A stretch of DNA of 64,000 nt from Takakia lepidozioides (Eukaryota > Streptophyta > Takakiopsida > Takakiales > Takakiaceae). The DNA is taken from NCBI GenBank assembly GCA_030704615.1, contig CM060731.1, positions 90,560,756-90,624,755 of the forward strand. Direction: 5' to 3'. Positions 32,301-41,424 of this stretch are shown here, in pieces. Position 1 is the stretch's first letter, and each line of letters opens with the position of its first letter. Below the pieces are notes generated by a model. The model was not told the origin of the DNA, made no database searches, and was given only the letters and a program-made list of their open reading frames with translations. The translations under genes and the position numbers were made by a program.

Positions 32301-33740
32301 CCACCTGGAACAAGTTTACTGAGGACTACTGGAAAGCCGGGTTTGGGCTGGCGGGGATGCTTCTGGATGACGGTGGATGTGTGGTTGTCCTTGCCACGAG
32401 AGGGAAGACCACAGAGAATGCGGTGGCAAGGTGGACACCGAAAAGTGTCACCCCGGTCCTCCTCAGAAAATGGTTCTGCATCAGTACGCAGGGGTTGCGA
32501 ACAGAGGGCCAAAGTGTAAGTTATCAATCTATTGCATTCACTTCATATTGTGGTGTATGTTAAGTAGACCCTGGAATTGATCCTTCTTTGTTGGATGTGC
32601 AGACATTGGTGTTTGAGGCATATTGCTTTGTGAAGAGAGGGTCTACGTTCAAATTCCGCAACGACGGTCGTCTTGTTGATGCCGCTGTGGACCCTGTAAC
32701 CTACGATGTCCTCTACAACTATGTGCCCCACTCTAGTATGCCGAAGGACACAAAGACAGGCAAACCGTGGCGGTACAGCCGGACCCAAGCCCTTGCTTTC
32801 ATCCAAACCCTCATGGAGACGTGCTCGGATGTCCAAGGGCGGATTCTGGACCTCACATGCGGCACGGGTAAGCCTTCACGTGCTCAGTTTGTCCCCTGGC
32901 CCCATTGCAATTGCATGCCGCAAGCTATTAACCGCCCGCTTTGTTCCTCAGGTGCTTCAATGTGGGCAGGGACGTTGTCCGACAGGCATGTGTTCGCCTT
33001 CGAGCCAGATACTGCCCTCCACAACTCGGAACTTGTAGCGGCTGAACGTCTGCCGAAAGAGGAAGAGGCATCCTCGGAGGATGAGGAAAAATCCGAGAAG
33101 GAGCAGGGGGAGGAAGTTGGGATCGAGGCCGAGGAGCCCCGGTTTACGAGTGAGTGGTGGCATTGTAAGTTGCCTCCAGATTTTGTGAGGCACCTCCCTC
33201 CGCTCTCTTATTTCATTGAAAACCCTTTCTGGTTGTGCTGGTATTGACATTCTTCAAGTGGATTGTTCTTACTACTGTAGGATGCCAAGTACTGCCGGAG
33301 GGACGTCTACACCGGAGTTCATGGGCAGGAGGAACGTGCCTTTTTTTGCCAGGGGAGATTTCATGCCTAGTCCAGAAAGGGAGTACATCCTGCCTACTTA
33401 TGCTGCCCGGCTTGCTTCGGTGTCCATTAGGAGGTGTTCCGAACGTAGTCGTGTACAGCAGATTTTAGACGAGGCAAGCCTCAAGAAAATGAAGATGAGG
33501 GAGGAGGCAGCAGCTATTAGAGCCCGTCGGGCTCGTAGATTTGTGTTGGATTCTGCTGAGGAAAGTGGGGGAGAAGACGCAGAAGATTCCCAGGAGGTGA
33601 GGTGGACAGTCCCCCAAGGAGAGGACGGGATTTTTGAGAGGCATAGTGGAACTGATGCATCACAGAGCTCGGAGGATGAGGGGGATGAGGGGGATGAGGA
33701 AGAAGGTGGGGCAAGTTCCTCGGAGGGTGTAGGAGAGTAG
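29110..33740 (+). CDS. ParB-like / DNA methyltransferase gene, multi-exon, transposon-borne
   Basis: Inferred exons: ?-29383, 29502-29691, about 29784-30077, 30163-30288, 30384-30596, 31392-32515, 32603-32867, 32952-33164, about 33282-33740; most junctions have GT..AG and matching phase. Start: ITVDPLFQHMSGKMFYVWDGNHRLLAW, with the DGNHR signature of ParB/Srx-fold domains. Middle: helical and charged, including a basic KPKKKK-like stretch near 31765. Near 32250, CDMILLDIPDG sits where a DPPY-type motif IV is expected, followed by GMLLDDGGCVVVLA. After the 32868-32951 intron is removed, DLTCGTG joins GASMWAG and then HVFAFEPD, a convincing SAM-binding motif I and acidic motif II. The order IV then I is that of beta-class amino-methyltransferases. 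The end is acidic. Frame breaks near 29790, 30470, 31710 and 32300, and DIPD in place of DPPY, leave activity doubtful. The 5' end is not resolved. Confidence 0.62.
30660..31375. repeat. about seven 95-bp hairpin repeats in methyltransferase-gene intron
   Basis: The unit start GAAATTCGGCGCC recurs at about 30736, 30831, 30926, 31020 and onward, so the period is 94-95 bases. Each unit contains GGGACTTAG...CTAAGTCCC, an inverted repeat around a short CCATTTTCGG-like loop, and TATTGCCGTCCA and GGCTGGCC blocks. The array lies wholly inside the intron 30597-31391 (donor TACAG|GTACAT, acceptor AATGCAG|GTACTG). Alternate units differ by GTTTTCC/ATATTCC, suggesting a dimeric higher-order pattern. Confidence 0.85.
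32868..32951 (+). other. intron splitting the SAM-binding motif
   Basis: GTAAGC donor and TTCCTCAG acceptor, 84 bases. It is a multiple of three with no stop, so unspliced RNA would read through with 28 extra residues inside motif I. Splicing is inferred because it unites DLTCGTG with GASMWAG and removes a Pro/Cys-rich insert. Confidence 0.65.
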
Positions 33741-33803
33741 TGCCCATTCCGGCTATGACAGTTAGAACACACTTGTATAGACGTGGCTTGCCACAAAATT
33801 TGC

Positions 33804-33809
33804 AATAAA
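33804..33809 (+). terminator. polyadenylation signal of transposon gene
   Basis: AATAAA about 64 bases after the stop of the plus-strand gene. Plant signals are degenerate, so this is suggestive. Confidence 0.45.
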
Positions 33810-33909
33810 ATGTTGCATTTTAAGTCCACTGGTGCCACATTCCAACTTCACATGACCCTATTTCCGTGCCTCCTAACCCTATTTCCGTGGACTCACAATG
33901 GTCTGCTCA

Positions 33910-33978
33910 TGCTTTTTTTTTTTTTCCGCTCATGCTCATGCCGCTCATGCTCATGCCGCTCATGAAATAGCAGCCCCC
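33910..33978 (-). repeat. right TIR with GCTCATG subterminal cluster
   Basis: The TIR itself is 33958-33978 (minus strand: GGGGGCTGCTATTTCATGAG plus C). Inward there are repeated GCTCATG and CCGCTCATG units interrupted by a T run at about 33915-33927. Confidence 0.87.
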
Positions 33979-33986
33979 CAACATAT
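33979..33986 (+). repeat. target-site duplication CAACATAT, right
   Basis: Second copy of the eight bases; the integrase reading resumes directly after it (TACCCACAGGGTAATGGACA). Confidence 0.88.
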
Positions 33987-34620
33987 TACCCACAGGGTAA
34001 TGGACAGGCAAAGGCTACCAACAAAATACTATGTACTATCTTGGCTAAGATAGTCAATGCAAACAGAACGGATTGGGATACAAAGCTGCTGACAGCTTAT
34101 GGTCATACAGGACTTCGTATAAAGTCACCACAAAGTATACACCATTCCAATTAGTTTATGGTATGGAAGCCTTACTTCCAGTGGAATTCCTGTTACCTAC
34201 CATGAGAACGGAGTGGGGAAAAAGAATGGAATTGCAAGACTCCATCAAGGTCAGGAAACATGAATTATACCATGTGGAAGAAGTACGTGCTGATGCAGCT
34301 GATAATATGACCAGAATTCAGATGAAGCGAAAGGAACAGTTTGATGAAGGCAAGTTAAAGACTTTTAAGACGGGGGATTTGGTTCTATGGTTGCAAAAGA
34401 AAGGAAAGATTCAAGCTTCTAAGCTTAAATCACCATGGAAATGACCTTATGTCATACAAAAGATGTATGATAACAACACAGCCATGTTACAAACCATTAA
34501 CAAAGAAATGCTGGGAAGAGTCAATGCAAATAAGTTGAAGGGGTACAGTGGCATCCATGACAAACCCCTGCAGTATGATTTGCATGTTGAACAGCAAGAG
34601 CAGTCACGGGCTGCACCACT
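33987..34620 (+). pseudogene. Tat/Ogre-like integrase, remainder after transposon
   Basis: It resumes with GNGQAKATNK at the position of the third core residue; the related copy A reads GNGQAEATNK, so here the catalytic Glu is Lys. Then come TPFQLVYGMEALLPVEFLLPTM, a helical segment and GDLVLWLQKKGKIQASKLKSPWK. A frameshift lies near 34095, and TGA at 34442-34444 replaces a Gly codon. The frame then continues QKMYDNNTAMLQTINKEML. Together with the insertion this makes the integrase inactive. Confidence 0.82.
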
Positions 34621-34675
34621 GTTACGAACAGAGTATGGAACACTTGTAGCTAGGCCCAGTATATATGACCGAGGT

Positions 34676-34935
34676 GGGCAAAACAAACGTGACACAGCCT
34701 ATCACAGCCCAGCAAGGCGCAACACAGCCTATCACATCACACGCCCATCACGGCGTTACACAGCCTACACACAGCCAGCCCATCACGCGTGACACAGCCT
34801 ATCACAAACCTACACAACAGCAGCGTGTCACAGCCTATCACAACCTACCGCAGCGTGTCACAGCCTATCACAGCTTACCACAGTGCAACACAGCCTATCA
34901 CAGGGTAACACAGTATGACACACACGCCTGTCACA
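34676..34935 (+). repeat. CACAGCCTATCACA tandem repeat after integrase
   Basis: Irregular units CACAGCCTATCACA, GCGTGTCACAGCCTATC and similar, about 260 bases. Same place and style as 9472-9620 and similar to the LTR array. Confidence 0.8.
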
Positions 34936-35007
34936 GCTCAACACCCCTACTAAAGTTACACCATCCAAAGAATCAGTGGCAAGTGGACACATAATAACTT
35001 CAGGAAA

Positions 35008-35283
35008 ATGGATGACGGAAGAGGAAACGGAAATTACTTTAAAAATAGACACGTGGAGGTCAGGGTGCGACACACAGCAGAGAATGAAGTGCAAGGAGAG
35101 GTGTCAAAAGAAAAGAGAAAAGAACGGCCGTCAAATGGGATGAAAGGCGGGCCCATTAATGAATACGGAAAAAGGGAAACAGAACGAACGGCAAGTACAG
35201 AAAAACTGAATTCATGTCGCATGTGTGATCCTAGTGGACTATCCAACAGGGAAAGTCCACTAAAGAAGATAAAAGTTAAATAA
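35008..35283 (+). pseudogene. accessory ORF N-terminus with decayed zinc knuckle, copy B
   Basis: The open frame ends GPINEYGKRETERTASTE then CRMCDPSGLSNRES, corresponding to the canonical knuckle CHICSLTGHSKMEC at 9905. Here His is Leu and the last Cys is Ser. The frame closes at TAA (35281-35283), 70 bases before the next segment. Confidence 0.6.
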
Positions 35284-35351
35284 AAATCCCATTCACACAC
35301 AGCGGATACAGCCAATAGAAACCAGAGAAATGATCAAGAAAATGGAGGGAA

Positions 35352-36350
35352 TTGAGCGCAAGAGGCGGCGTCGTTCTGAGTAACGGGCGTCTCGACAGGA
35401 CAGGCCATAAATGCTATAACTTGGAAACTATGGAGGAACTAACAGACTATACGCTCGCAATATTACTTACGCAATGGCAGAGACACGAAACGAAGAGCAG
35501 AGCTTTTCTCTTGAACAATGCTTGCAAGCCCCGCAGGCTTACAAAGATTACCCATAGCTTTCTGCGGCAACCATACGTTTCTGCTTTGTGCACTACAGGC
35601 ATTCCTGCAGTGTTACAGCCAAAGCAGTTCTGTGAGTCTAAGATGAAGAGAGTGAGAGGAATGGAGGAAATCAGGGTGAAGAGCACCACAATTCTGCAGA
35701 AACAAACGATGGCTACCCCACAGGCGATAAAGATACTGAAGGAGCTGAGATTGGAAGGATTGCAAAGCATGGATTGGACACTACACCATAGACAGTACAT
35801 GTTACAATTTTTGCAGAACTTTGAGCCAAAGACAGGAACAACAACGGTGAAGGGAGTTGAATTAATGATTACTCCCCTATACCTCCAGCAATTGTTTCGA
35901 TTGCCAGCAGGTCATGTGTATGTGGAGGAAACAGAGAAAGACTGCAAATAGGGGATTTATTCCAAGAAGGGAGTTTCTTTAAAACTCAGGGTTATGCTTG
36001 TACCAAAGCTGTGTACCCAGGGTTAAAAGACATAGGCCAAGTATTGAACGTTCTGATTGCCCTGAAACAGAACCAACAATATTTGAGCAGATCCTTCACA
36101 GAGGAAATCCTCAAAGGCTTGAAGGGACAAGAGGTACAATGGGCGGACATAATGTACAACGCACTGGTAGAGGAGATGAAAAGATTACAAGGTACTACCG
36201 CAAAATCTCCTATCATAGTGTCTGGCCCAATCATTGCTCAAATAATCCTTAGTTCTGGCATACTTAATGCACAAGAAAGGAAGGAAATGGGAGTGTTTGA
36301 GCCAGAAAACAACTGCAATGGAAGAGCAAGGCTCTTCACACAGTGAGGGT
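35352..36350 (+). pseudogene. Tat/Ogre-like accessory protein, N-terminal helical domain, copy B
   Basis: The 35352-35951 frame carries MEELTDYTLAILLTQWQRHE, MKRVRGMEEIRVKSTTILQ and HHRQYMLQFLQNFEP, then TVKGVELMITPLYLQQLFRLPAG. It breaks at TAG (35949-35951). The related frame at 36011-36346 continues YPGLKDIGQVLNVLIALKQN, SFTEEILKGLKGQEVQWADI and PIIVSGPIIAQIILSSGIL. The VKGVELMITPLYLQQLF segment followed by a helical region faintly recalls the 'putative plant transposon protein' domain of Athila-like elements. That is only a resemblance. Function unknown. Confidence 0.6.
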
Positions 36351-38150
36351 GGACTAGCAGCACAACCAGAGACTAAGAGGCAGAGAAGGGGAAAGACTGT
36401 AGTGGCAGATCCACTGGCTTCACGGATTCCGCATGATAATGTTTCCCAAGCTCATGACCAGGAAGGGGCACAGCAGCACACAAAAGAATGTTATTACTTA
36501 CTGGAAGCAGGACCTTCAGAGAGGGAGGAAGAAGTTACTTCTGCATCACAACCACACACAGCCACTTGAACGACTTGTCACAAGGTCACAAGTTATCCAT
36601 GCAGCTCAACCGAAATAATTGATTTGGAAAGTGAAGGGATAGATATTCCAACTACAGAACAGATAGTGGCGGAAATAGAGAAAGGGGACCTTCTCTATGA
36701 ATATTCTGGTCTGGTCAAGCAGACAGAAATCCCAGAGGTGCAACAGTTGCCCAAGAGAAATCCTGAGGTACATATAATGCACACACCTGTGTCGGAGGTA
36801 CCACAGGCGGAAGGCCATGACACTGTAGCACCGGTCATAAATGAAGTAGTTCAGGAAGAAAATCCGGTGGGACAATGGTCTGAATGGTTAGTGAGACATC
36901 ATACTGTTGAAGATCGGGAGGAACAGCAGCAACCTCACCATGATGACCCTCAACAGGCAATGCTGATGAGTTCCATAGGCAGGACACTTAATTTGTTGGG
37001 GACTTATGTCAAAACCCATGTTCCAATTACCCAATTGACAGCCTTGAAAGAAGAACTCAGGAAGGAGTTTGAGGCTCGACTTGCCACTGAGTGTGCAAAC
37101 AAGGTCGATGAAGAGGTCACTCTCAAGATGAAGCAGGACTTGGCCAATACAGAAATGGCTTTGCAATTGGCCAAGCAACAATTGATTGAGGCAGGCCTCG
37201 CGCAAGACCAGTTGCACGAAGCACATAAGCAACAGCTATACCAAATGCAGGTGCAGCATGAAAGCAAGTTGCAAGAACTGAATGCACTACATACGGAGTT
37301 GCAGACAGTGCATAACAGGACAGGATGGCGATACAATGCGCTACATTTACAACTATGCTTGACCAATCAACAAAAGAAATAAACAGTCAAGCGGAAAAAT
37401 GTACGAAGGCAGAAGAAGAGAATGTGGAGCACATGAAGCTCATTGTCGATATGAAGAATACAATCTGTCGCAATGAAGATACTTTCAAGCAATACAGGCA
37501 GATGGAAGCTGAGCAAGAGAAATACATCGTGGAGTTGCAACAAACCATCGTGGAGTTGCAACAAACCATCGTGGCCAATAGAAATGAAATCGCGGTCAGT
37601 AACAAGGCTTCGAAAGAAGCCAATAATCTACTTGCTGCCTATGCGCAATTGGTTGAGCCACAGGCGAAGCGCATGAAGGCTTTACAACAGCAGTTGGAAT
37701 TGTATAAGCTAAGAGAGGAGCAAACTCTCAGGGGAACCACAAGCAGCTTGGTGGATAACAGCCTTATGCAGGTCTGGTTAGCACAAGGGCCAGTAGAGGC
37801 AAAGCCCCACGGAAGCTCACCCAAAGCGAGATGAATGAGCTTAGACTGCAGGTGCAGAACATTGCCACAACTACTATAGACAATGTCTATAGTAGGATAG
37901 CAGAGTTACAAGAGGATGTAGACGGACTCCAGACTCAAGTGGAAGACCTCACTTCAAACATCGACCAAAGAGTCTATATCCCTCAGGAACAGCTAATGGC
38001 TTCTTATTTGCAAGCCAGAACTCTGGCTTTTCAGTCTTCACAGGAGGTGCAGGAGATGCCAATGGTACAGGAACCAGTACCACCACCCCACAACAGGTCA
38101 GTGTACCAGTAGCTGAACCTGTGGTTACTACAACCACACCACAGCCACCA
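36351..38150 (+). pseudogene. Tat/Ogre-like accessory protein, linker and coiled coil, copy B
   Basis: Linker 36351-36600 (Glu/Gln/Arg-rich). The open frame 36624-37382 has GIDIPTTEQIVAEIEKGDLL, an acidic/Pro region, SSIGRTLNLLGTYVKTHVP and a long coiled coil (TALKEELRKEFEARLATECAN...). It continues after single-base breaks at about 37320 and 37815 in 37325-37834 (KCTKAEEENVEHMKLIVDMK, IVELQQTIVELQQTIVANRN) and 37831-38112 (AELQEDVDGLQTQVEDLTSNI). More than 350 residues are heptad-rich, so the intact protein would be a long rod. Confidence 0.65.
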
Positions 38151-39233
38151 GCCAGCCGGAGGTATGGGGCAATGCAGCTTTTAAACCCACCCTAAAACTC
38201 CAGCTGCCAGGGAATACAGTAGGGCTATGATTATGCCCTTCAACCAAATTCCCATCATGTTGGATTTGGCTTGGAAAGATTTAGTCCTCCGCAGTCATTC
38301 GCACATTACTACCAAATCATGCGTATTTGGCTGCCAGTGGCAACCAGGACTAAAGTTCTTCCAAACAATCGACATATTGAAGATCATCACTTTGCACAAT
38401 ACTGGCACGAGGCAGGTACCATGTTGAGGGAATTGGTTGCTTTCCAGGTTGTACATGGACTCATTTATACCAAGACCAAGGAGATAGCAAGTATTGTCAT
38501 GGGGTGCGGGCTATACTACGCTGCTTGTTTTCTGATACGTTACCACAGAGAGTTGAGCAACAAAATGCAAGCACGCTTTCAAAGTTACTCCAGTGGATTC
38601 ATTGGGTATTACCTTCGGTGCCACCTCATATGTACCTATATGACCCAAAAGTTATGATACAGAAGGATTCTCAAATTCGTTCATGGTTTCAAGCAGCCTG
38701 CAACAATTTGTCAACACAGAAATTTCGGACTTGATGACATTTTCTATAAGGGACATATCGCATGGAAATACTTGCACGCTGCACCAGTAATTGGTACCCC
38801 ACTCATCTGGACAGACAAGGGAGCTCAGTGTCTACACCAATTTTGCTGTTCAACGGTTACACCAGGTGGTAAAATGCAAACTTCCAGACATGGTAGGACA
38901 GCATTGTATGCCCAGATGATTCCAAAAAAGTTCGAAAATTAAAACACCTGAGAGGCGATGAGGATTCTGATACAACTGTTTCTTCACAGAATTCTTTTGA
39001 CATGGGAGAAGACTATGCAATCAGATGGAAGAGAAGAAACAAAGGGATCTCCTATGCCGGAAAGATTACCTCGAATCAACCTCCCTCCAGAAGGCCTCAC
39101 TTATCCAGGTAGTGATCAACCATCTCCATCAACCAGAGACAAGACTCGGGCTCGTACACACAGCCCACCACGAAACTCTCAACGTCAACAAGGTGCTCAC
39201 TCACAAAGGTTTGCTACTCGGAAACAGTAAACC
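38151..39233 (+). pseudogene. Tat/Ogre-like accessory protein, C-terminal part, copy B
   Basis: Segments: AREYSRAMIMPFNQIPIMLD (about 38205), YYQIMRIWLPVATRTKVLPN and LRELVAFQVVHGLIYTKTKEIASIVMGCGLYYAACF (38271 onward), VPPHMYLYDPKVMIQKDSQIRSWF, and a basic Pro/Gln/Ser-rich tail (SPMPERLPRINLPPEGLTYP...NSQRQQGAHSQRFATRKQ) ending at TAA (39228-39230). Several single-base frame changes occur. The tail stops about 40 bases before the 3' LTR. Homologous parts are at 12716-13455 and, inverted, 45671-46770. Confidence 0.6.
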
Positions 39234-39248
39234 GTGAGGACACGGCTT

Positions 39249-39268
39249 TTTGAGGGGGGAAGGGGTAA
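39249..39268 (+). other. Tat/Ogre-like polypurine tract
   Basis: TTTGAGGGGGGAAGGGGTAA immediately before the LTR TG. Confidence 0.8.
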
Positions 39269-40287
39269 TGTTTAGAGGACTGTAGGGGACTTAGACACTT
39301 ATACGGGATCTGTAGGGTACCCTTAATTTTTGCACAGACTGAGACAAACAGGAACCTTAGGGGTGACAGCAGCGCACTGTAGAGGGGGGTTACATAGCCC
39401 ACACAGCCGACACAGCAGTCACAGCCCACACAACCAACACAGCCCGTCACAGTCGTCACAGCCCACACAGCCGTCACAGCCCACACAGCCCGTCACAGTC
39501 GTCACAGCCCACACAGCCCACACACACACACAGTCACACACCACAGCCCACACAGCCCGTCACAGTCGTCACAGCCCCACACAGCCCACACAGCCAGTCA
39601 CACCCGCACAGCCACACACACCAGTCACAGCCCGACACAAACCAACACAGCCAGTCACCGCTTGACACAGCTGTCACGATAATAGGGAACGAAGAGTAGG
39701 ACAGGGAACGACTGTGGGGAACAACACTGTGAAGAAAACATTAATTCACATACGACGGTTAGAGAGGGAAACGGTTAGAACCGCGGATAGGAGGATAAAG
39801 GGAAGAACGGGAATGATGAGGGGATCATTATTCGGGGAGACTTCGGAGACAGGCGGGAGCGGAATCGGAGAGCACGATGAAGGAGAAAGAGGATTAGTAG
39901 ATGCTTGTTATATGCAAAGCTATAGTGATATATAGGAAGGAAGAATAGAGACATAATGGCTTCGGCCTGATACCTGATAAATCATAATCTGATACTTATA
40001 CGATACAATCACACTTTGTAGAGAGATCTGAGTGAAGCTGTGGATTGAATGGAGGAGTTAAGGAAACCGATAAATTGATGAAGCAAACTGATACTTAATT
40101 ATCAATGGTAAGGTAGCTAAGATGAATGCGGAAAAGGAAACAAATAGGAAACACCCCCATGATACACTAGCTGTAGGTCATGACTGATTGTTCTGCGCGG
40201 GCTGAGTACTTAGAGATTTCCAACTCTTCTATCTTGGAGTTTCCGCCTCGGATAGCGAAGGGATGGGTGAGTAAAAGCCGCGCGACA
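39269..40287 (+). repeat. Tat/Ogre-like 3' LTR
   Basis: TGTTTAGAGGACTG to GCGCGACA. It aligns with 18494-19504 nearly end to end. Most differences are one-base indels (for example GGGGAATG/GGGAATG, GGAGGAC/GGAGAC, AAAAGAGG/AAAGAGG) plus unit-number changes in the CACAGCC array (about 39400-39660); I noticed very few substitutions (for example GTGTAG/TTGTAG). Confidence 0.92.
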
Positions 40288-40292
40288 AGGAG
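40288..40292 (+). repeat. target-site duplication AGGAG, right
   Basis: Identical to 18489-18493, and the chromovirus integrase frame resumes here. Confidence 0.9.
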
Positions 40293-41391
40293 GCCGAGGA
40301 GTATGTCAAGACATGCACCACATACCAACAAAACCGAACGAGTACAAAAAGCAAACGGGGCTGTTACAACCTTTACCAATTCCAGAGGGGTCTTGGGAGA
40401 CTATCTCAATGGATTTCATGACTGCTTTGCCACTGTAAAAAAAATTCGATGTGATCATGGTGGTGGTGGATAGGTTCAATAAAATGGGCCATTTCATCCC
40501 CATTAAGGAGACGGCAATGGCGCAGGGAATGAGGCAACTGTACTTCACCCACGTCTTCAAGCATCATGGACTCCCAAAGGATATTGTCTCGGACCGCAAT
40601 CAAAAGTTTTTAAGTAAATTTTGGAGGGCAATTTGGAAGAAGATGGGGATGAGGCTCAAGACGAGCACGACCTTCCGACCTACAACAGACGGCCAAACGG
40701 AAAGAGTAAACTTCGTGGTGAAGCAGCTCTTGTGGAACGGGGGCTTCCCCTTTCGTATTGGTCTATGGGAAAGCATCTCTAGTGCCCACGAGTTGGGCCG
40801 CCTATGACGGTGAGGAGCCGGCAACAACAGCGGTGTTGGAAGAACGCGAACGATTGTTGGAGCTCGCAAAGTACAACATTGCCAAAGCTAGGAAATGCTA
40901 TGAGCGGCAGGCAAATCGGAAGCGGAGGGAAGTTAAGTTTGAGGCAGGCACGGAGGTCTGGTTGAACATAAAGAATTTTCGACTACCTCCGGAAGTGAGT
41001 CCGAAGTTCGTACCTCTGTATGCGGGGCCTTTTCGCATCCGGAAGGTTATGAATGAGGATGTGTACGAATTGAAGCTGCCGGCCGACAGCAAGGTGCCTC
41101 CGGTATTCCACGTTTCTTTTTTGAAGTCTTACTTTAAAGATGAAGCGCGTCCGAATCGCATCAAGTGTTGCGTCCGCCACCTGTGCTATTGGATCGTGAA
41201 ATGAACCTGAGTATGAGGTGGAGGCAGTGCCTAAGTCGAGGAGGTTCAAGAATCGAGAAACAGAGTATTTCGTGAAATGGAAGGGCTATCATCAAGTGGA
41301 GGCAACTTCGGTGCGTGCCTCAGAAATGGGAAACGCACCCGAGGCGGTTGCAACTTTCGAAGGGCGACCTCAAAAGCGGAAGAAGCGTTGA
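40293..41391 (+). pseudogene. chromovirus integrase core and chromodomain
   Basis: Segments: EEYVKTCTTYQQ (zinc-binding end), SMDFMTALP (core Asp region, followed by TAA and a frame change near 40437), VVDRFNKMGHFIPIKETA, DIVSDRNQKFLSKFW (second Asp), TTDGQTERVN (Glu), then a deletion and frame change near 40700-40800, the C-terminal SH3-like part (FEAGTEVWLNIKNFRLPPEVSPKFVPLYAGPF, VFHVSFLKSYFKDEA) and chromodomain VEAVPKSRRFKNRETEYFVKWKGYHQVEA. A frame change lies near 41190. It ends KRKKR-like at TGA 41389-41391. The aromatic Trp of the chromodomain second strand is replaced (TSVRAS against SWVRAS in the 3614 copy). Confidence 0.85.
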
Positions 41392-41411
41392 TGGGGACAT
41401 CAACCTTGATC

Positions 41412-41424
41412 GTGGGGGAGGAAA
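41412..41424 (+). other. chromovirus polypurine tract
   Basis: GTGGGGGAGGAAA directly before TGCATGCTT, identical to the minus-strand copy at 3580-3592. Confidence 0.85.

Larger units (their letters stand above)
25480..33978. mobile_element. 8.5 kb MULE-like DNA transposon carrying a ParB-methyltransferase gene
   Basis: Ends are fixed by TIRs (18 of 21 positions identical, sharing GCTATTTCATGAGC) and a perfect eight-base duplication inside a retrotransposon integrase gene whose uninterrupted form is present at 8800. Content: subterminal GCTCATG clusters at both ends, GGCGCC-centred repeats at the left, a minus-strand transposase, a plus-strand ParB-methyltransferase gene with intronic hairpin repeats, and a polyadenylation signal near the right end. 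A second, truncated copy lies at 3938-5778. The transposase, TIRs and 8-9 base duplication point to the Mutator-like group; a hAT or KDZ/Zisupton relation is not excluded by the duplication length alone. Confidence 0.85.
18494..40287 (+). mobile_element. Tat/Ogre-like Ty3/gypsy retrotransposon, nested, 21.8 kb with insert
   Basis: Two LTRs of about 1.01 and 1.02 kb, PBS, upstream ORF, gag-pol, long 3' accessory region and polypurine tract are all present. Without the DNA transposon inside it the element is about 13.3 kb. Placement in the Tat/Ogre group rests on the tRNA-Arg-like PBS, an extra ORF before gag, the DGG protease and extra sequence after integrase. It sits in the integrase of a chromovirus with perfect AGGAG duplications. 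The LTRs are nearly identical apart from small indels, so insertion is recent. Confidence 0.92.

Noticed and set aside
25480-33978. Assignment of the DNA transposon to hAT or KDZ/Zisupton because of an eight-base duplication
   Set aside because: Length alone is not decisive, and N-x-x-E-S, the DDE-like spacing and SWIM finger fit MULE better. Kept open in the text.
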